Shown: one piece after another, positions 7,890 through 16,214 of the stretch
How the letters are laid out: each line of letters starts with the position of its first letter
Numbering within the stretch: the stretch's first letter is position 1
Assembly: GCA_947456965.1 (NCBI GenBank)
Contig: CANGTU010000025.1
Coordinates: 1 to 47,187 of the forward strand
Origin: Flavobacteriales bacterium
GTDB lineage: Bacteria > Bacteroidota > Bacteroidia > Flavobacteriales_D > Sanyastnellaceae
Length of the DNA stretch: 47,187 nt
Reading direction: 5' to 3'
Translations under genes and position numbers: made by a program
The notes under the pieces: model-generated
What the model was told of the DNA's origin: nothing
The model's input: only the letters and a program-made list of their open reading frames with translations
Databases searched by the model: none

Positions 7890-9019
7890 TTTCTACCCTG
7901 TATCCATATGCTCTTGGCATCATCCTGTTTCTTCCGGCTTGCAGTCAATTGCCGGAAAACGCCACATCAACACGTGATTCCTCGTCGCCACAGGCCGAGT
8001 TGGTTCTTTCAGAATCGCAGGAGCGTGTATCTCCCATTACCTGCAGTGTGCCTGTCAGGCGCATGATGCGCAAGGAAGTGTTGCTGCGGGGCGAGAGCGC
8101 GCTGATGCCTGGTGGCAGTTATGCCATTTCCTCTCCATTCGGAGGTACTATACGCGCTCTGGAGGTCATGGTAGGTCAGCCGGTACAAAAAGGGATGATC
8201 CTGGCTGTACTTGAGAATCCGGAGTTCATCAGCATACAGGAGGATTACCTCAGTGCACTTACACGACTTGCTGTGGCCGAGGCCGAGTGGAAAAGGCAAC
8301 AAGACCTGCTGGCGTCCAAAGCTACAAGCGAGCGTCAGGCTGAGTTGGCCACCGGCGATATGAAGGCTGCGAAACTGGCTGTAGCTGCGGGTGCTGAGCG
8401 CATGCGCCTGATCGGTCTGGAACCGGATTCATTTACCATCGGACAGGTGAGTTCACGCATTTCACTTCGTGCAGCTTCTGGTGGAATAGTGTCGGGGGTA
8501 AATGGCATTCCCGGGCGTTTTGCAGAGGCAGCACAGCCCATTGTGGAGGTGGTGAATCCATCGGCCGTGGTGGCTACATTGGTGGTGTATGAACGCGATT
8601 GGCCAGGGATCAAACCTGGTCAGGAGGTGATTCTCTCTTCTCCGGGATGGGGTGAGTGGAGCGGACAGGTGAAGTACGTAGGTGGAGCGCTGGGGTCGCA
8701 AAAGTCAACCGTAGTGCAATGCCTCGCTGATGATGCGGCGAGAATGCCGATGCCGGGAACGTTGGTCGAGGGTAGAGTCCATCTGGCCGGCTATGAGGCA
8801 TGGGCGGTGCCTGAGGCGGCTGTGATGCGCGAGGATGGAAAGGCCTTCGTCTTCCTGCGCAAGGCACCGCGCACCTATTCCATGACAGCTGTGGAAACCG
8901 GTGTCGTGTCTGATGGCTATGTGGAGCTGGTCAATTTTGCTCCGGGTTCGACGGCTGAAGTGGTAACCGGCAATGCCTTTATTCTGCTCAATACCCTGAG
9001 AAATGTACCGGATGAGTGA
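7886..9019 (+). CDS. RND efflux periplasmic adaptor subunit (membrane fusion lipoprotein)
   Basis: A 377-residue adaptor overlapping the pump gene by ATGA. The N-terminus has a lipoprotein signal with lipobox LPAC, Cys at about residue 20. Next come the barrel-sandwich (lipoyl-like) half motif GGTIRALEVMVGQPVQKGM near 80-100, an alpha-helical hairpin at about 110-155 (SALTRLAVAEAEWKRQQDLL), the second lipoyl half (ISLRAASGGIVSGVNGIPG) and a beta-barrel plus membrane-proximal domain (WAVPEAAVMREDGKAFVFL). It links the inner-membrane pump to the TolC-like domain in the periplasm. There is no His-rich N-terminal metal-binding extension of the CusB type, so metal specificity must be set elsewhere. 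Confidence 0.92.
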   Translation: MISTLYPYALGIILFLPACSQLPENATSTRDSSSPQAELVLSESQERVSPITCSVPVRRMMRKEVLLRGESALMPGGSYAISSPFGGTIRALEVMVGQPVQKGMILAVLENPEFISIQEDYLSALTRLAVAEAEWKRQQDLLASKATSERQAELATGDMKAAKLAVAAGAERMRLIGLEPDSFTIGQVSSRISLRAASGGIVSGVNGIPGRFAEAAQPIVEVVNPSAVVATLVVYERDWPGIKPGQEVILSSPGWGEWSGQVKYVGGALGSQKSTVVQCLADDAARMPMPGTLVEGRVHLAGYEAWAVPEAAVMREDGKAFVFLRKAPRTYSMTAVETGVVSDGYVELVNFAPGSTAEVVTGNAFILLNTLRNVPDE

Positions 9020-9076
9020 AAGAGAAGTGGCGCCATTCACCGGAATGATCCGGCAGGATGAAGGGGTGAAGGCAGT

Positions 9077-10906
9077 TCAGTTGATGGCATCACCGCGAAG
9101 GATGCGGAATTGTTTCCGGGCCTCTACCACGTAAAGACTGCCCGGGAATTCGGTGATGAGGCGCTCATAAAGTTGCATGGCTAATGTATGGTCGCCATCG
9201 ATCTTATGAGCGATTTCAGCAAGGCGGTAAAACGCATCATCGGCGGTGATATCAGTGAAGTGATTGTCCACCACGCGCTGATAGAATTCTTTGGCTTTCG
9301 CAAAATCTCCAAACCGGGCGTACTGTTTGGCCTTGAGCATGTAGATCTCATCCGTCAGACTGTGCATGGGATACATGTTCAGGACAGAGTCGAGGGCGGC
9401 GAAACTCAGGTCAATGCGGTTGCGGAAGGCCAGCAGGTCGGCACGGGCAAACATCTCCATAGCCACCGTGGTGGTGTCCATATTGAAGTTGTCCGTGATC
9501 AGCAGGGAGAGCTCAATAGCATCATTCGAAATAAGCTTCGTGGTGGATGCTTTGAGCACATCGAGTTGTCCTTGCGCCCACTCGAAGTCTCCCGTGTAAT
9601 AGGATATCCGGGCGTTGCGAAACTTGGCCTCATGCCCGAGAGGATCGTCTTTGAAGTCGAGCTCTACCTGAGAGTAAAGCAAGCTGGCGTCCCATACTTC
9701 GTTGTTGAAGAGCAGTACATCAGCAAGTTCGAGTTTGATGAGGGCGAGGGTACGTGCGTACACACCGGGCAATTCACATGCCTGTCGCAAATGGGTGATG
9801 GCCTCCTGATTTTTATCGAGGAAAAACGCCTGAATGTGTCCGAGTTCTTTCAGCATCAAAGCGGTCTCGGCTTTCCGGCCAACTTCATCGAGTGTCTGGA
9901 TATATTCCTGCTCCAGCAGGCCGTAGGCCACGCGGTCAATGCCGGGACGCTCCGACAGCTCTGCTGACATCACCTGCAGTTTTTCCATGCGGGCGGTGAT
10001 GTAATAGGGGTTCACGGGCCCTTTGTCTATTATGTATTGATAGGCTCGTTTGGCCGTTGTGTAGTCCTTATTGGTATGCGCGAGCTGCGCCAGGTTGATG
10101 ATTCTCGAACCGTTTTCGGACAGGCGTTTATCGAGTGATGTGGCTTGTACCAATGCAGAGTTAAAGTCTTTCTTCTGCAAGAAAAGCCAGGTGAGCATTT
10201 CGGCGAAGATGGTCTGTTCGGGATATTTCTGTGCTCTGCGAAGGAGCTTTCCGCGCAGCATATCCAACTGCTCGGGATTCTCATCGTAGTTGAGGATCCG
10301 ATTCAGTGAATTCTGTACAGTCTGCAGGTAGTTAGGCTCTTCCATCAGGAGATCGAGGAACGACTCGGTCATGGATTCGAAGTCGCCGAGGTTGCCCTGC
10401 ATATTGGCGATTTCGTAAGTGTAGGTGTAGCCGTCGCGGCTTTCCTGCTTTCCTTTTTCATAGGTGCGCAGGGCATATTGGTACTCATTGATCCGGGTGA
10501 ACTCATTGGCAAGACGGATCACGTTATTGCGCGTGGCATTGAATTTTGACAGCGCCCGTTCAAACTCCGCCTTTGCTTCATCGGGCTTATTGAATCGCTT
10601 GTATAATTCGCCGAGCTGGATATACGCGGTGCCGTCATCGCTGTCGGTCTTGAGTCGCTTCTTGACAAGTTTCTCCGCCTCCTCGAAATCATCCAGCGCG
10701 ATGAGTGTATTCAGGTAGTTGGTGTAGACCCTGTTGGTCTTGTTGGTCTTGTAGATCTTGTCATAATAGAGCCGGGCCTGTTCAAACTGCCCCTGGTTGT
10801 AGTAGTACTCGGCGAGATCAAGATCGTCCTGGGCATGCCCCGCAACGGGCGCCAGCAGTATGCCTGCCAGACACAGGAGAAGAGCTGTGAGGAGTGTACG
10901 AATCAT
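9077..10906 (-). CDS. Exported tetratricopeptide-repeat protein
   Basis: A 609-residue protein with a signal peptide (1-25, ending GHAQ). From about 28 on it is built of TPR-type helix pairs; clear units include LAEYYYNQGQFEQARLYYDK, AYIQLGELYKRFNKPDEAKA and YMLKAKQYARFGDFAKAKEF near the C-terminus, and the whole chain is helical. TPR solenoids mediate protein-protein contacts, so a periplasmic scaffold or cell-envelope assembly role is possible, but no specific partner is evident. It starts 9 bases after the stop of the upstream lipoprotein gene, so the two form an operon; that lipoprotein is the best candidate partner. Convergent with the efflux operon. Confidence 0.85.
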   Translation of the reverse strand: MIRTLLTALLLCLAGILLAPVAGHAQDDLDLAEYYYNQGQFEQARLYYDKIYKTNKTNRVYTNYLNTLIALDDFEEAEKLVKKRLKTDSDDGTAYIQLGELYKRFNKPDEAKAEFERALSKFNATRNNVIRLANEFTRINEYQYALRTYEKGKQESRDGYTYTYEIANMQGNLGDFESMTESFLDLLMEEPNYLQTVQNSLNRILNYDENPEQLDMLRGKLLRRAQKYPEQTIFAEMLTWLFLQKKDFNSALVQATSLDKRLSENGSRIINLAQLAHTNKDYTTAKRAYQYIIDKGPVNPYYITARMEKLQVMSAELSERPGIDRVAYGLLEQEYIQTLDEVGRKAETALMLKELGHIQAFFLDKNQEAITHLRQACELPGVYARTLALIKLELADVLLFNNEVWDASLLYSQVELDFKDDPLGHEAKFRNARISYYTGDFEWAQGQLDVLKASTTKLISNDAIELSLLITDNFNMDTTTVAMEMFARADLLAFRNRIDLSFAALDSVLNMYPMHSLTDEIYMLKAKQYARFGDFAKAKEFYQRVVDNHFTDITADDAFYRLAEIAHKIDGDHTLAMQLYERLITEFPGSLYVVEARKQFRILRGDAIN

Positions 10907-10915
10907 CGGTTGCTA

Positions 10916-11518
10916 TTATTGAAATCCGGGCTCATCGGGCTTGGGTGGTATACTGTCTACCCAGAATCTGACCTGAGGGAGCAGCTCATGGAAGTTATCC
11001 ATCATGGGTACGCTGCGCTGAGTCACGAGATCCATTTCCTTGATGAGGGCTTCGGCCGCCGCGCGCTCGGTTGAAAGGAGCTGGTTCACATATTCGATGG
11101 TGAGCTTGTTGCCGGCGGCATCATGCGTATAGTCGCCGCGAAGCGCCTCGCTGAGTTTTTCCAGCTGGCCTCGCGTAGTGGCTATGGACTTCTCCACCTC
11201 GGCTTTCCGCCGGGAAGCGTCGGGCACCAGCTTGCGCAGCGAACGGTAGTTGGCCATGTGCCTGGCCATATCGCGCTTCATAGCTCCCTCGTAGTTGGCC
11301 TGTACGTATTCAAGGTGGGATACAATAGTATCGTGGATGCGCTGCAGACTGTCGCAGTCGACCGCTGAAAAGCGTGCATGGGAAGAGTCGAGCTGGATGC
11401 GAAGCGAATCTACTGTTGAGGCCTGAGCTGAAAAGTCGGGCCTGGTGCACGCTGTATGTGCGACTATGAGGGCAGCCATTGTCCCTGCCATGAAGAGGTT
11501 CTTCATCCGGATTGCCAT
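10916..11518 (-). CDS. Coiled-coil lipoprotein upstream of the TPR protein
   Basis: A 200-residue protein (196 if the second ATG, 11506, is used). The lipoprotein signal MKNLFMAGTMAALIVAHTAC places the lipidated Cys at residue 24. The rest is highly charged and helical (RRKAEVEKSIATTRGQLEKL and similar), suggesting a periplasmic coiled coil. It ends SIPPKPDEPGFQ. I do not recognise the family. Pairing with a TPR protein just downstream suggests a shared envelope role. A -7-like element TACCTTAG (11524-11531) ends 5 bases before the first ATG, supporting the longer start and a nearly leaderless transcript. Confidence 0.8.
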   Translation of the reverse strand: MAIRMKNLFMAGTMAALIVAHTACTRPDFSAQASTVDSLRIQLDSSHARFSAVDCDSLQRIHDTIVSHLEYVQANYEGAMKRDMARHMANYRSLRKLVPDASRRKAEVEKSIATTRGQLEKLSEALRGDYTHDAAGNKLTIEYVNQLLSTERAAAEALIKEMDLVTQRSVPMMDNFHELLPQVRFWVDSIPPKPDEPGFQ

Positions 11519-11523
11519 TGCCG

Positions 11524-11531
11524 CTAAGGTA
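11524..11531 (-). promoter_or_regulatory. -7-like element for the lipoprotein-TPR operon
   Basis: On the minus strand TACCTTAG differs from TAnnTTTG by one base and ends 5 bases before the ATG at 11518. No -33 TTG at standard spacing. Confidence 0.35.
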
Positions 11532-11592
11532 GCGGTTGGCCCCTGGAGGCCGTGTAAAAAAACTCCAAATCGGCCAACCCCCGGCGGTGGAT

Positions 11593-12870
11593 TTACGCGC
11601 GGGTAATCCGGTCAAATCCGCAGTAGGGGACGAGCACGCTCGGAATGGTGATGCCGGATTCATCCTGGTTGTTTTCCAGGAGGGCGGCAAGGATGCGAGG
11701 AAGGGCGAGGGCGCTGCCGTTGAGCGTATGCACAAGCTGTGTCTTACCATCCTCTCCTTTGAACCGGCACTTGAGGCGGTTGCTCTGGAAGGTTTCGAAG
11801 TTGGAAGTCGAACTCACTTCGAGCCAGCGCTCTTGCGCACCACTGTACACTTCAAAGTCGTATGTCAGGGCAGAAGTAAACCCCATATCACCGCCACACA
11901 GGCGGAGTATGCGGAAGTGCAGCCCCAGATTCTGCAGCAGGCTTTTCACGTGCTCTACCATATCCTCCAGCACCTGGTAGGATTTGTCCGGATGCACGAG
12001 TTGCACAATTTCTACTTTATCAAACTGGTGGAGCCGGTTGAGCCCGCGCACATGTGCACCCCAGCTGCCGGCTTCGCGGCGGAAACAAGGCGTATAGCCC
12101 GTCATCTTCACGGGGAGCTCATCCTCCCGGAGAATCACATCGCGGTACAGGTTGGTGAGGGGTACTTCGGCCGTGGGAATAAGGTAGAGGTCGTCGGCGG
12201 TGACGTGGTACATCTGGCCTTCCTTGTCGGGAAGCTGCCCGGTGCCGTATCCGCTGGCCTCATTGACCAGGTGAGGTGGCATGAATTCCCGGTAGCCGGC
12301 TTCTTGTGCCTGGTCGAGGAAGTAGTTGATCATGGCCCGCTGCAGGCGCGCGCCCTTTCCTTTGTAAACCGGGAATCCCGCACCGGAGATCTTGGTGCCA
12401 AGTTCGAAGTCAATGAGGTCGTACTCTTCAATAAGCTCCCAGTGTGGCTTTCGGGAATTGCTGAGCGCAGGCTTTTGTCCCCAGGTGAATACCTCCACGT
12501 TATCTTCGGCAGAACCGCCGGCGGCCACACTTAAGTGGGGCACATTGGGTACGGTGTAAAGCAGGTCCCGGAGCTGGCCTTCAATTTCGCCGAGCTGGGC
12601 GTCGAGCTCACGGCTCTTTTCCTTCAGGGTGGCTGTGGCTGCTTTGCGCAATTCTGCTTCTTCGCGCTTTCCCTGTTTCATCAGGTCGCCGATTTCTTTG
12701 GACAGCAGGTTGGCTTCACCCAGGGTGCTGTCCAGGGCGGTCTGAATGCTCTTGCGCTTACTGTCGGCCTGCAGTATGGCTTCGATAGCAGGACCGAAAT
12801 CCTTGTTGCGTTTGGCCAGTCCGGCCAGCACATGGTCCTTGTTTTCGCGGATATAGGGTACTGTGAGCAT
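11593..12870 (-). CDS. serS: Seryl-tRNA synthetase
   Basis: A 425-residue class II aminoacyl-tRNA synthetase that charges tRNA-Ser with serine in the cytoplasm. The N-terminal long-arm coiled coil (about 30-105) binds the tRNA extra arm. The catalytic domain follows, with motif 2 around FRREAGSWGAHVRGLNRLHQF and motif 3 around NGSALALPRILAALLENNQ, and the expected TAEVPLTN serine-pocket segment. Length and N-terminus (MLTVPYIRENKDHVLAGL) fit the family. It lies downstream of rplU-rpmA but is separated from them by a terminator (12887-12926), so it probably relies on read-through or a promoter I did not identify. Confidence 0.98.
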   Translation of the reverse strand: MLTVPYIRENKDHVLAGLAKRNKDFGPAIEAILQADSKRKSIQTALDSTLGEANLLSKEIGDLMKQGKREEAELRKAATATLKEKSRELDAQLGEIEGQLRDLLYTVPNVPHLSVAAGGSAEDNVEVFTWGQKPALSNSRKPHWELIEEYDLIDFELGTKISGAGFPVYKGKGARLQRAMINYFLDQAQEAGYREFMPPHLVNEASGYGTGQLPDKEGQMYHVTADDLYLIPTAEVPLTNLYRDVILREDELPVKMTGYTPCFRREAGSWGAHVRGLNRLHQFDKVEIVQLVHPDKSYQVLEDMVEHVKSLLQNLGLHFRILRLCGGDMGFTSALTYDFEVYSGAQERWLEVSSTSNFETFQSNRLKCRFKGEDGKTQLVHTLNGSALALPRILAALLENNQDESGITIPSVLVPYCGFDRITRA

Positions 12871-12880
12871 AGTTAGGGGG

Positions 12881-12926
12881 AAATAAAAAACTCCTGATCC
12901 AGCACAGGGGCATGACCAGGAGTTTT
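12881..12926 (-). terminator. Rho-independent terminator after rpmA
   Basis: Read on the minus strand, AAAACTCCTG (12926-12917) pairs with CAGGAGTTTT (12896-12887) around a 20-base loop, followed by TTTTTTATTT. The long stem and U run make this a good terminator for the rplU-rpmA transcript. The 78-base gap before serS is otherwise empty. Confidence 0.85.
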
Positions 12927-12948
12927 CGTAATCGTGAGCCGATCCCGG

Positions 12949-13209
12949 TTAAGCCTTGGCAGCTACCACCGATACATACGACTTGTTGTCTTTCTTCTTG
13001 CGGAACTCCACTACTCCATCCGCCAGGGCGAACAGCGTGTGGTCCTTTCCAATGCCGACATTCACCCCCGGATTGTGGCGGGTGCCGCGCTGGCGAACGA
13101 TAATGTTACCAGCGATACAGACTTGTCCACCGTAAATCTTCACGCCGAGGCGCTTGCTTTCCGATTCGCGGCCGTTCTTTACTTTACCTTCACCTTTCTT
13201 GTGTGCCAT
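12949..13209 (-). CDS. rpmA: 50S ribosomal protein L27
   Basis: An 86-residue ribosomal protein beginning [16 protein letters not shown], with the family hallmark [17 protein letters not shown] and a central [13 protein letters not shown]27 reaches with its N-terminus toward the peptidyl-transferase centre. The protein starts directly with the mature AHKKG form, so it lacks the Firmicutes-type cleavable extension. It lies 31 bases downstream of rplU in the usual L21-L27 pair. Confidence 0.98.
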   Translation of the reverse strand: MAHKKGEGKVKNGRESESKRLGVKIYGGQVCIAGNIIVRQRGTRHNPGVNVGIGKDHTLFALADGVVEFRKKKDNKSYVSVVAAKA

Positions 13210-13240
13210 GGTATTTCAGAATTGGGGATAAGCCAGAGGC

Positions 13241-13549
13241 TTAGCCGATTTTCTCAATTTTCAGTTCTGTGAGATACGCACGGAATCCATTCTTCTTCTG
13301 GTATCCCTTGCGGCGTTTCTTTTTGAAGACGAGTACTTTGTCTCCCTTGAGGTGTTTCACTACGGATGCGGTCACCTTCATACCTTCAATAGCGGGGGCG
13401 CCAACAGACACTTTGCCACCATCCTCTACCAAAAGAACACGGTCGAAGCTCACTTTGGAGCCTTCCTCGTCCTGGAGGCGGTTGACATAAATCTGCTGAT
13501 CTTGCTGTACTTTGTACTGGTGCCCTGCTATCTCAACAATTGCGTACAT
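13241..13549 (-). CDS. rplU: 50S ribosomal protein L21
   Basis: A 102-residue ribosomal protein starting MYAIVEIAGHQYKVQQ with the family core GDKVLVFKKKRRKGYQKKNG near its C-terminus, a basic segment that binds 23S rRNA. First gene of the rplU-rpmA operon; a well-formed Bacteroidota promoter lies 38 bases upstream. Confidence 0.98.
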   Translation of the reverse strand: MYAIVEIAGHQYKVQQDQQIYVNRLQDEEGSKVSFDRVLLVEDGGKVSVGAPAIEGMKVTASVVKHLKGDKVLVFKKKRRKGYQKKNGFRAYLTELKIEKIG

Positions 13550-13586
13550 GTTGGATGAGTTTTGGGTTGTTTATTAAAAAGGGCTG

Positions 13587-13616
13587 CAAATATAGCAGGA
13601 TTTCCCGCCCCGGCAA
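13587..13616 (-). promoter_or_regulatory. Bacteroidota-type promoter of rplU-rpmA
   Basis: Minus strand: TTG (13616-13614), exactly 19 bases, then TATATTTG (13594-13587). This matches the known Bacteroidota -33 TTG / -7 TAnnTTTG arrangement in sequence and spacing and is the best complete promoter in the window. The predicted start leaves a leader of roughly 30 bases before rplU. Confidence 0.8.
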
Positions 13617-13620
13617 GGGG

Positions 13621-14538
13621 TTACTCCCCCTTTTGGGGCCCCGGCATGCGGATCAGCCATACGCCGGCCAGTATAGCTCCCCCGGCAATCAGATGAAGGG
13701 CGCCCAGCTGCTCGTGGTCCAGCAGCCCCCATCCCACCGCTACCAAAGGCATCAGATAGGTCACTGACGCTGCAAACAGGGCGGAGGTAGAATGGGTCAG
13801 CCGGAAGAAAAGGACATTGGCGAGCGCACTGCCCAAAGCACCAAGCACCAGCACAGCTCCCAATCCGCGCCATCCCCATGGATGGCCGAGCACAACCGCG
13901 CCGGGATGGCTCCACCACGCGATGACCGAGCAGGGTATTGCCGCCAGCATCATGGACAGCGCCGCAATGCGCAGACCGTTGAGGTGCGCCAGCCGGTGTT
14001 GGATGGTATTGACACTGATTCCATAGCACAAGGTAGCCAGTACCACCAGCAGTGCCCACCCGCCGTGGGTCGTACCATCATCACCGGCGCGAAGCCAAAC
14101 CAGTGAGGCCGTGCCGCAAAGGCCCACAACAATTCCGGCTACCTGATGCTTGCGGAATGCGGATCCAAACAAGACCCAACCCACCAGCATCGTGAACAAG
14201 GGAGTGAGGGCGTTCAGCATACCAGCCACGCTGCTGGCCATGTGTTGCTGTGCCAGGGTGAACAGAAAGGCCGGGATACCGCTGCCACAAATGCCCACCA
14301 CGGCCAGCCATGCCCAGTCGGAACGCCGCACGTGACGTATGGTGACCACCGCAAAAGGCAGGAGCACAACACCGGCAATGGTCATGCGGAGTGAGGCTAC
14401 CTGCACCGGACTGAATACCTCGCCACCCATAGGATCGCGCAGGGCCCGCTTCATCAGAATGAACGAGCTGCCCCAAACCACCGCAAGCATTACCAACAGA
14501 AATACCTGAAGGGGCGCAATTCGGCGCGGAGAATCCAT
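13621..14538 (-). CDS. EamA-family (drug/metabolite transporter superfamily) permease
   Basis: A 305-residue integral membrane protein with about ten hydrophobic helices arranged as two EamA repeats (about 10-145 and 155-295). The first repeat starts LLVMLAVVWGSSFILMKRAL, the classic WGsxF helix of this superfamily, and includes SVAGMLNALTPLFTMLVGW. Members export amino acids, metabolites or drugs across the inner membrane; the substrate cannot be read from sequence. Monocistronic; the rplU promoter lies directly behind its stop codon. Confidence 0.92.
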   Translation of the reverse strand: MDSPRRIAPLQVFLLVMLAVVWGSSFILMKRALRDPMGGEVFSPVQVASLRMTIAGVVLLPFAVVTIRHVRRSDWAWLAVVGICGSGIPAFLFTLAQQHMASSVAGMLNALTPLFTMLVGWVLFGSAFRKHQVAGIVVGLCGTASLVWLRAGDDGTTHGGWALLVVLATLCYGISVNTIQHRLAHLNGLRIAALSMMLAAIPCSVIAWWSHPGAVVLGHPWGWRGLGAVLVLGALGSALANVLFFRLTHSTSALFAASVTYLMPLVAVGWGLLDHEQLGALHLIAGGAILAGVWLIRMPGPQKGE

Positions 14539-14607
14539 AATGCAGCAAAGGTGGGGCGGTTTGTTATTTTTTAACGGGGTGATTCATACGGGCCTGGCTC
14601 GTGTGCG

Positions 14608-14615
14608 TATTTTCG
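14608..14615 (+). promoter_or_regulatory. -7-like element for the HMA lipoprotein gene
   Basis: TATTTTCG fits TAnnTT(T/C)G and ends 19 bases before the ATG at 14635. No -33 TTG at standard spacing. Confidence 0.35.
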
Positions 14616-14634
14616 ACCTGTCAATTCATATTCA

Positions 14635-15132
14635 ATGAAGACTCTCGCTGCCATCTTTAGTACCGGACTCCTGCTCTTCTTCACAGCATGTGGACCATCC
14701 GCCCCAACGGCTGAGACGGCCTCCCCCGCTGAGGTTACCCGCATCGTAGTGACTGGAGATGAGGCTCGCACCGTGGCTGTGATGTCCATATCCGGGATGA
14801 CCTGCGCACATGGCTGTGGAGGTAAGATTCAGCAGGACCTCCGCGCTCTCGAGGGCGTGCTGTCAACTGATCTGAACTACGCTGATGGCCGGGATGCGAA
14901 TGTGGTTTCTGTTCAGTTTGATCCGGCCCGGATGGATGAACAGAAACTGATCCAGTGTGTGAATGGTATTGCCGATGGACAATACCACGTGATGGCCGTA
15001 GAAGTACAAACCGTAAAGCCGGCTTCAGCCTCATCGGGAGGTTCAGAGATGGATCAGCCGCGCGGAATGGATCTGGATGTTTTTTTTCAGGTCTTTAACC
15101 TGTTGTCCAGCTTCCTCGAATTGGTGAGCTGA
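14635..15132 (+). CDS. Lipoprotein with a heavy-metal-associated (HMA) domain
   Basis: A 165-residue protein with a lipoprotein signal (lipobox FTAC, lipidated Cys19) and an HMA-type ferredoxin-like domain at about 46-115. The metal loop reads SGMTCAHGCGGKI: Cys57 and Cys61 are separated by three residues (CxxxC) instead of the usual CxxC. After the domain comes a Ser/Pro linker and a 30-residue tail with a hydrophobic stretch (LDVFFQVFNLLSSFLELV). A surface- or periplasm-facing copper or similar metal-binding lipoprotein is the likely role. It precedes heme A synthase, which serves the copper-containing cytochrome oxidase, by 50 bases on the same strand, but a link is only suggested by position. 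Confidence 0.85.
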   Translation: MKTLAAIFSTGLLLFFTACGPSAPTAETASPAEVTRIVVTGDEARTVAVMSISGMTCAHGCGGKIQQDLRALEGVLSTDLNYADGRDANVVSVQFDPARMDEQKLIQCVNGIADGQYHVMAVEVQTVKPASASSGGSEMDQPRGMDLDVFFQVFNLLSSFLELVS

Positions 15133-15169
15133 GAGGTGCCCGTTCATCCGGGTAGTGCGAGCCGGCCAC

Positions 15170-15177
15170 TACCTTCG
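15170..15177 (+). promoter_or_regulatory. -7-like element for ctaA
   Basis: TACCTTCG ends 5 bases before the ATG at 15183. Same element and position as ahead of fcl. No -33 TTG at standard spacing. Confidence 0.4.
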
Positions 15178-15182
15178 CCGGG

Positions 15183-16214
15183 ATGAAATCTGATCTCTTC
15201 CTCCGCCGCTCTGCGCGGGTATCCCTGGTCCTCTTTTTTTTCGTCATTCTCGCCGGCAGTATCGTGCGCACCACTGGGAGTGGTATGGGCTGCCCCGACT
15301 GGCCAAAGTGCTTCGGCTATCTCGTCCCGCCTGTTTCCATCGATCCCTTGCTTTTTCAGCCGGACCATGCCTATGAGGCCGGCCAGATGGTGGTGCGCCA
15401 TGATACTCTCTGGGTTGCCCGTGCACCTTTTACCTCGGGCGATACCTTCAACGGCGCAGACTGGTTGAAGTATCCCAAGCACGACTACGCCACATTCAAC
15501 GCCCTGCAGACCTGGATCGAATACATCAACCGGCTGGCTACAGCTGTATTTGCCATACCTGTGCTGGTGATGGCTTTTCTGGCTTTCCGCAGATGGCGGC
15601 GCACAGGTGATACGGCCACCATGGCACTGGCCACAGGCGCCGTGATATTCATTGGATTTGAGGCGTGGCTCGGGAAGCTGGTCGTTGACGGGAACCTGAA
15701 AACCTCAAGCATCACCTTGCATATGATCGGATCGCTGGTGATCATCTTGTGTATCATCGGTGTGCTGAACAGGATTCGCGTTGCTGAGCAACCCGGTCCG
15801 GATGACCGCCAACTGCCAGGATTGGCCTGGATGGGAGTAGCTCTGGCCATCGTGCAGATATTGCTGGGTACACAAGTGCGTGAGGAGATTGATGTGGCTG
15901 CTGTCGCTACAGATGACCGGTCACTGTGGGTGGGAATGCTGGGATGGATCTTTTACATCCATCGGAGTTTCTCATTGCTCGTGATCGCCATCGCCGGCTA
16001 TACCTGGTACCGACTTCGTCAGGGTGCGCATCGCAGCTGGGGAAATGCGCTTCTTGTGCTGGTCGGAATGGAAGTGCTCGCCGGTGTAGTGCTGGCCTAC
16101 CTCGATATGCCTGCCTTCATGCAGCCTTTGCATTTGCTCTTTGCTGTCATGTGGTTTGCCTTGTCTGTGCAGCTCGTGATTCTGTCCCGAGTGCAGATTC
16201 ACAAGGCCAAATGA
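15183..16214 (+). CDS. ctaA: Heme A synthase, CtaA/COX15 family
   Basis: A 343-residue inner-membrane protein with about eight transmembrane helices that oxidises the C8 methyl of heme O to give heme A for cytochrome oxidase. The first loop has GSGMGCPDWPKC with Cys37 and Cys43. Conserved heme ligands are seen at His180 (TLHMIG), His260 (YIHRSFS) and His317 (QPLHLLF), and the catalytic Glu at 113. In the EMxHR motif the expected first His is Asn116 (EYINRL). Between TM1 and this motif lies an extra segment of about 55 residues (YEAGQMVVRHDTLWVARAP) resembling a small carbohydrate-binding-like fold; both features recur in Bacteroidota homologues as I recall. The stop abuts the convergent PorV2-like gene with no gap. 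Confidence 0.92.
   Translation: MKSDLFLRRSARVSLVLFFFVILAGSIVRTTGSGMGCPDWPKCFGYLVPPVSIDPLLFQPDHAYEAGQMVVRHDTLWVARAPFTSGDTFNGADWLKYPKHDYATFNALQTWIEYINRLATAVFAIPVLVMAFLAFRRWRRTGDTATMALATGAVIFIGFEAWLGKLVVDGNLKTSSITLHMIGSLVIILCIIGVLNRIRVAEQPGPDDRQLPGLAWMGVALAIVQILLGTQVREEIDVAAVATDDRSLWVGMLGWIFYIHRSFSLLVIAIAGYTWYRLRQGAHRSWGNALLVLVGMEVLAGVVLAYLDMPAFMQPLHLLFAVMWFALSVQLVILSRVQIHKAK

Noticed and set aside
9188-9967. A 259-residue open frame on the plus strand
   Set aside because: Opposite the TPR protein; low-complexity His/Gln-rich translation typical of shadows.
11536-12534. A 332-residue open frame on the plus strand
   Set aside because: It lies entirely opposite serS, has no family features, and serS is unambiguous.
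13626-13640. CCCC-TTTT-GGGG palindrome at the end of the EamA gene
   Set aside because: Lies within coding sequence, tiny stem, no T run in the transcription direction.
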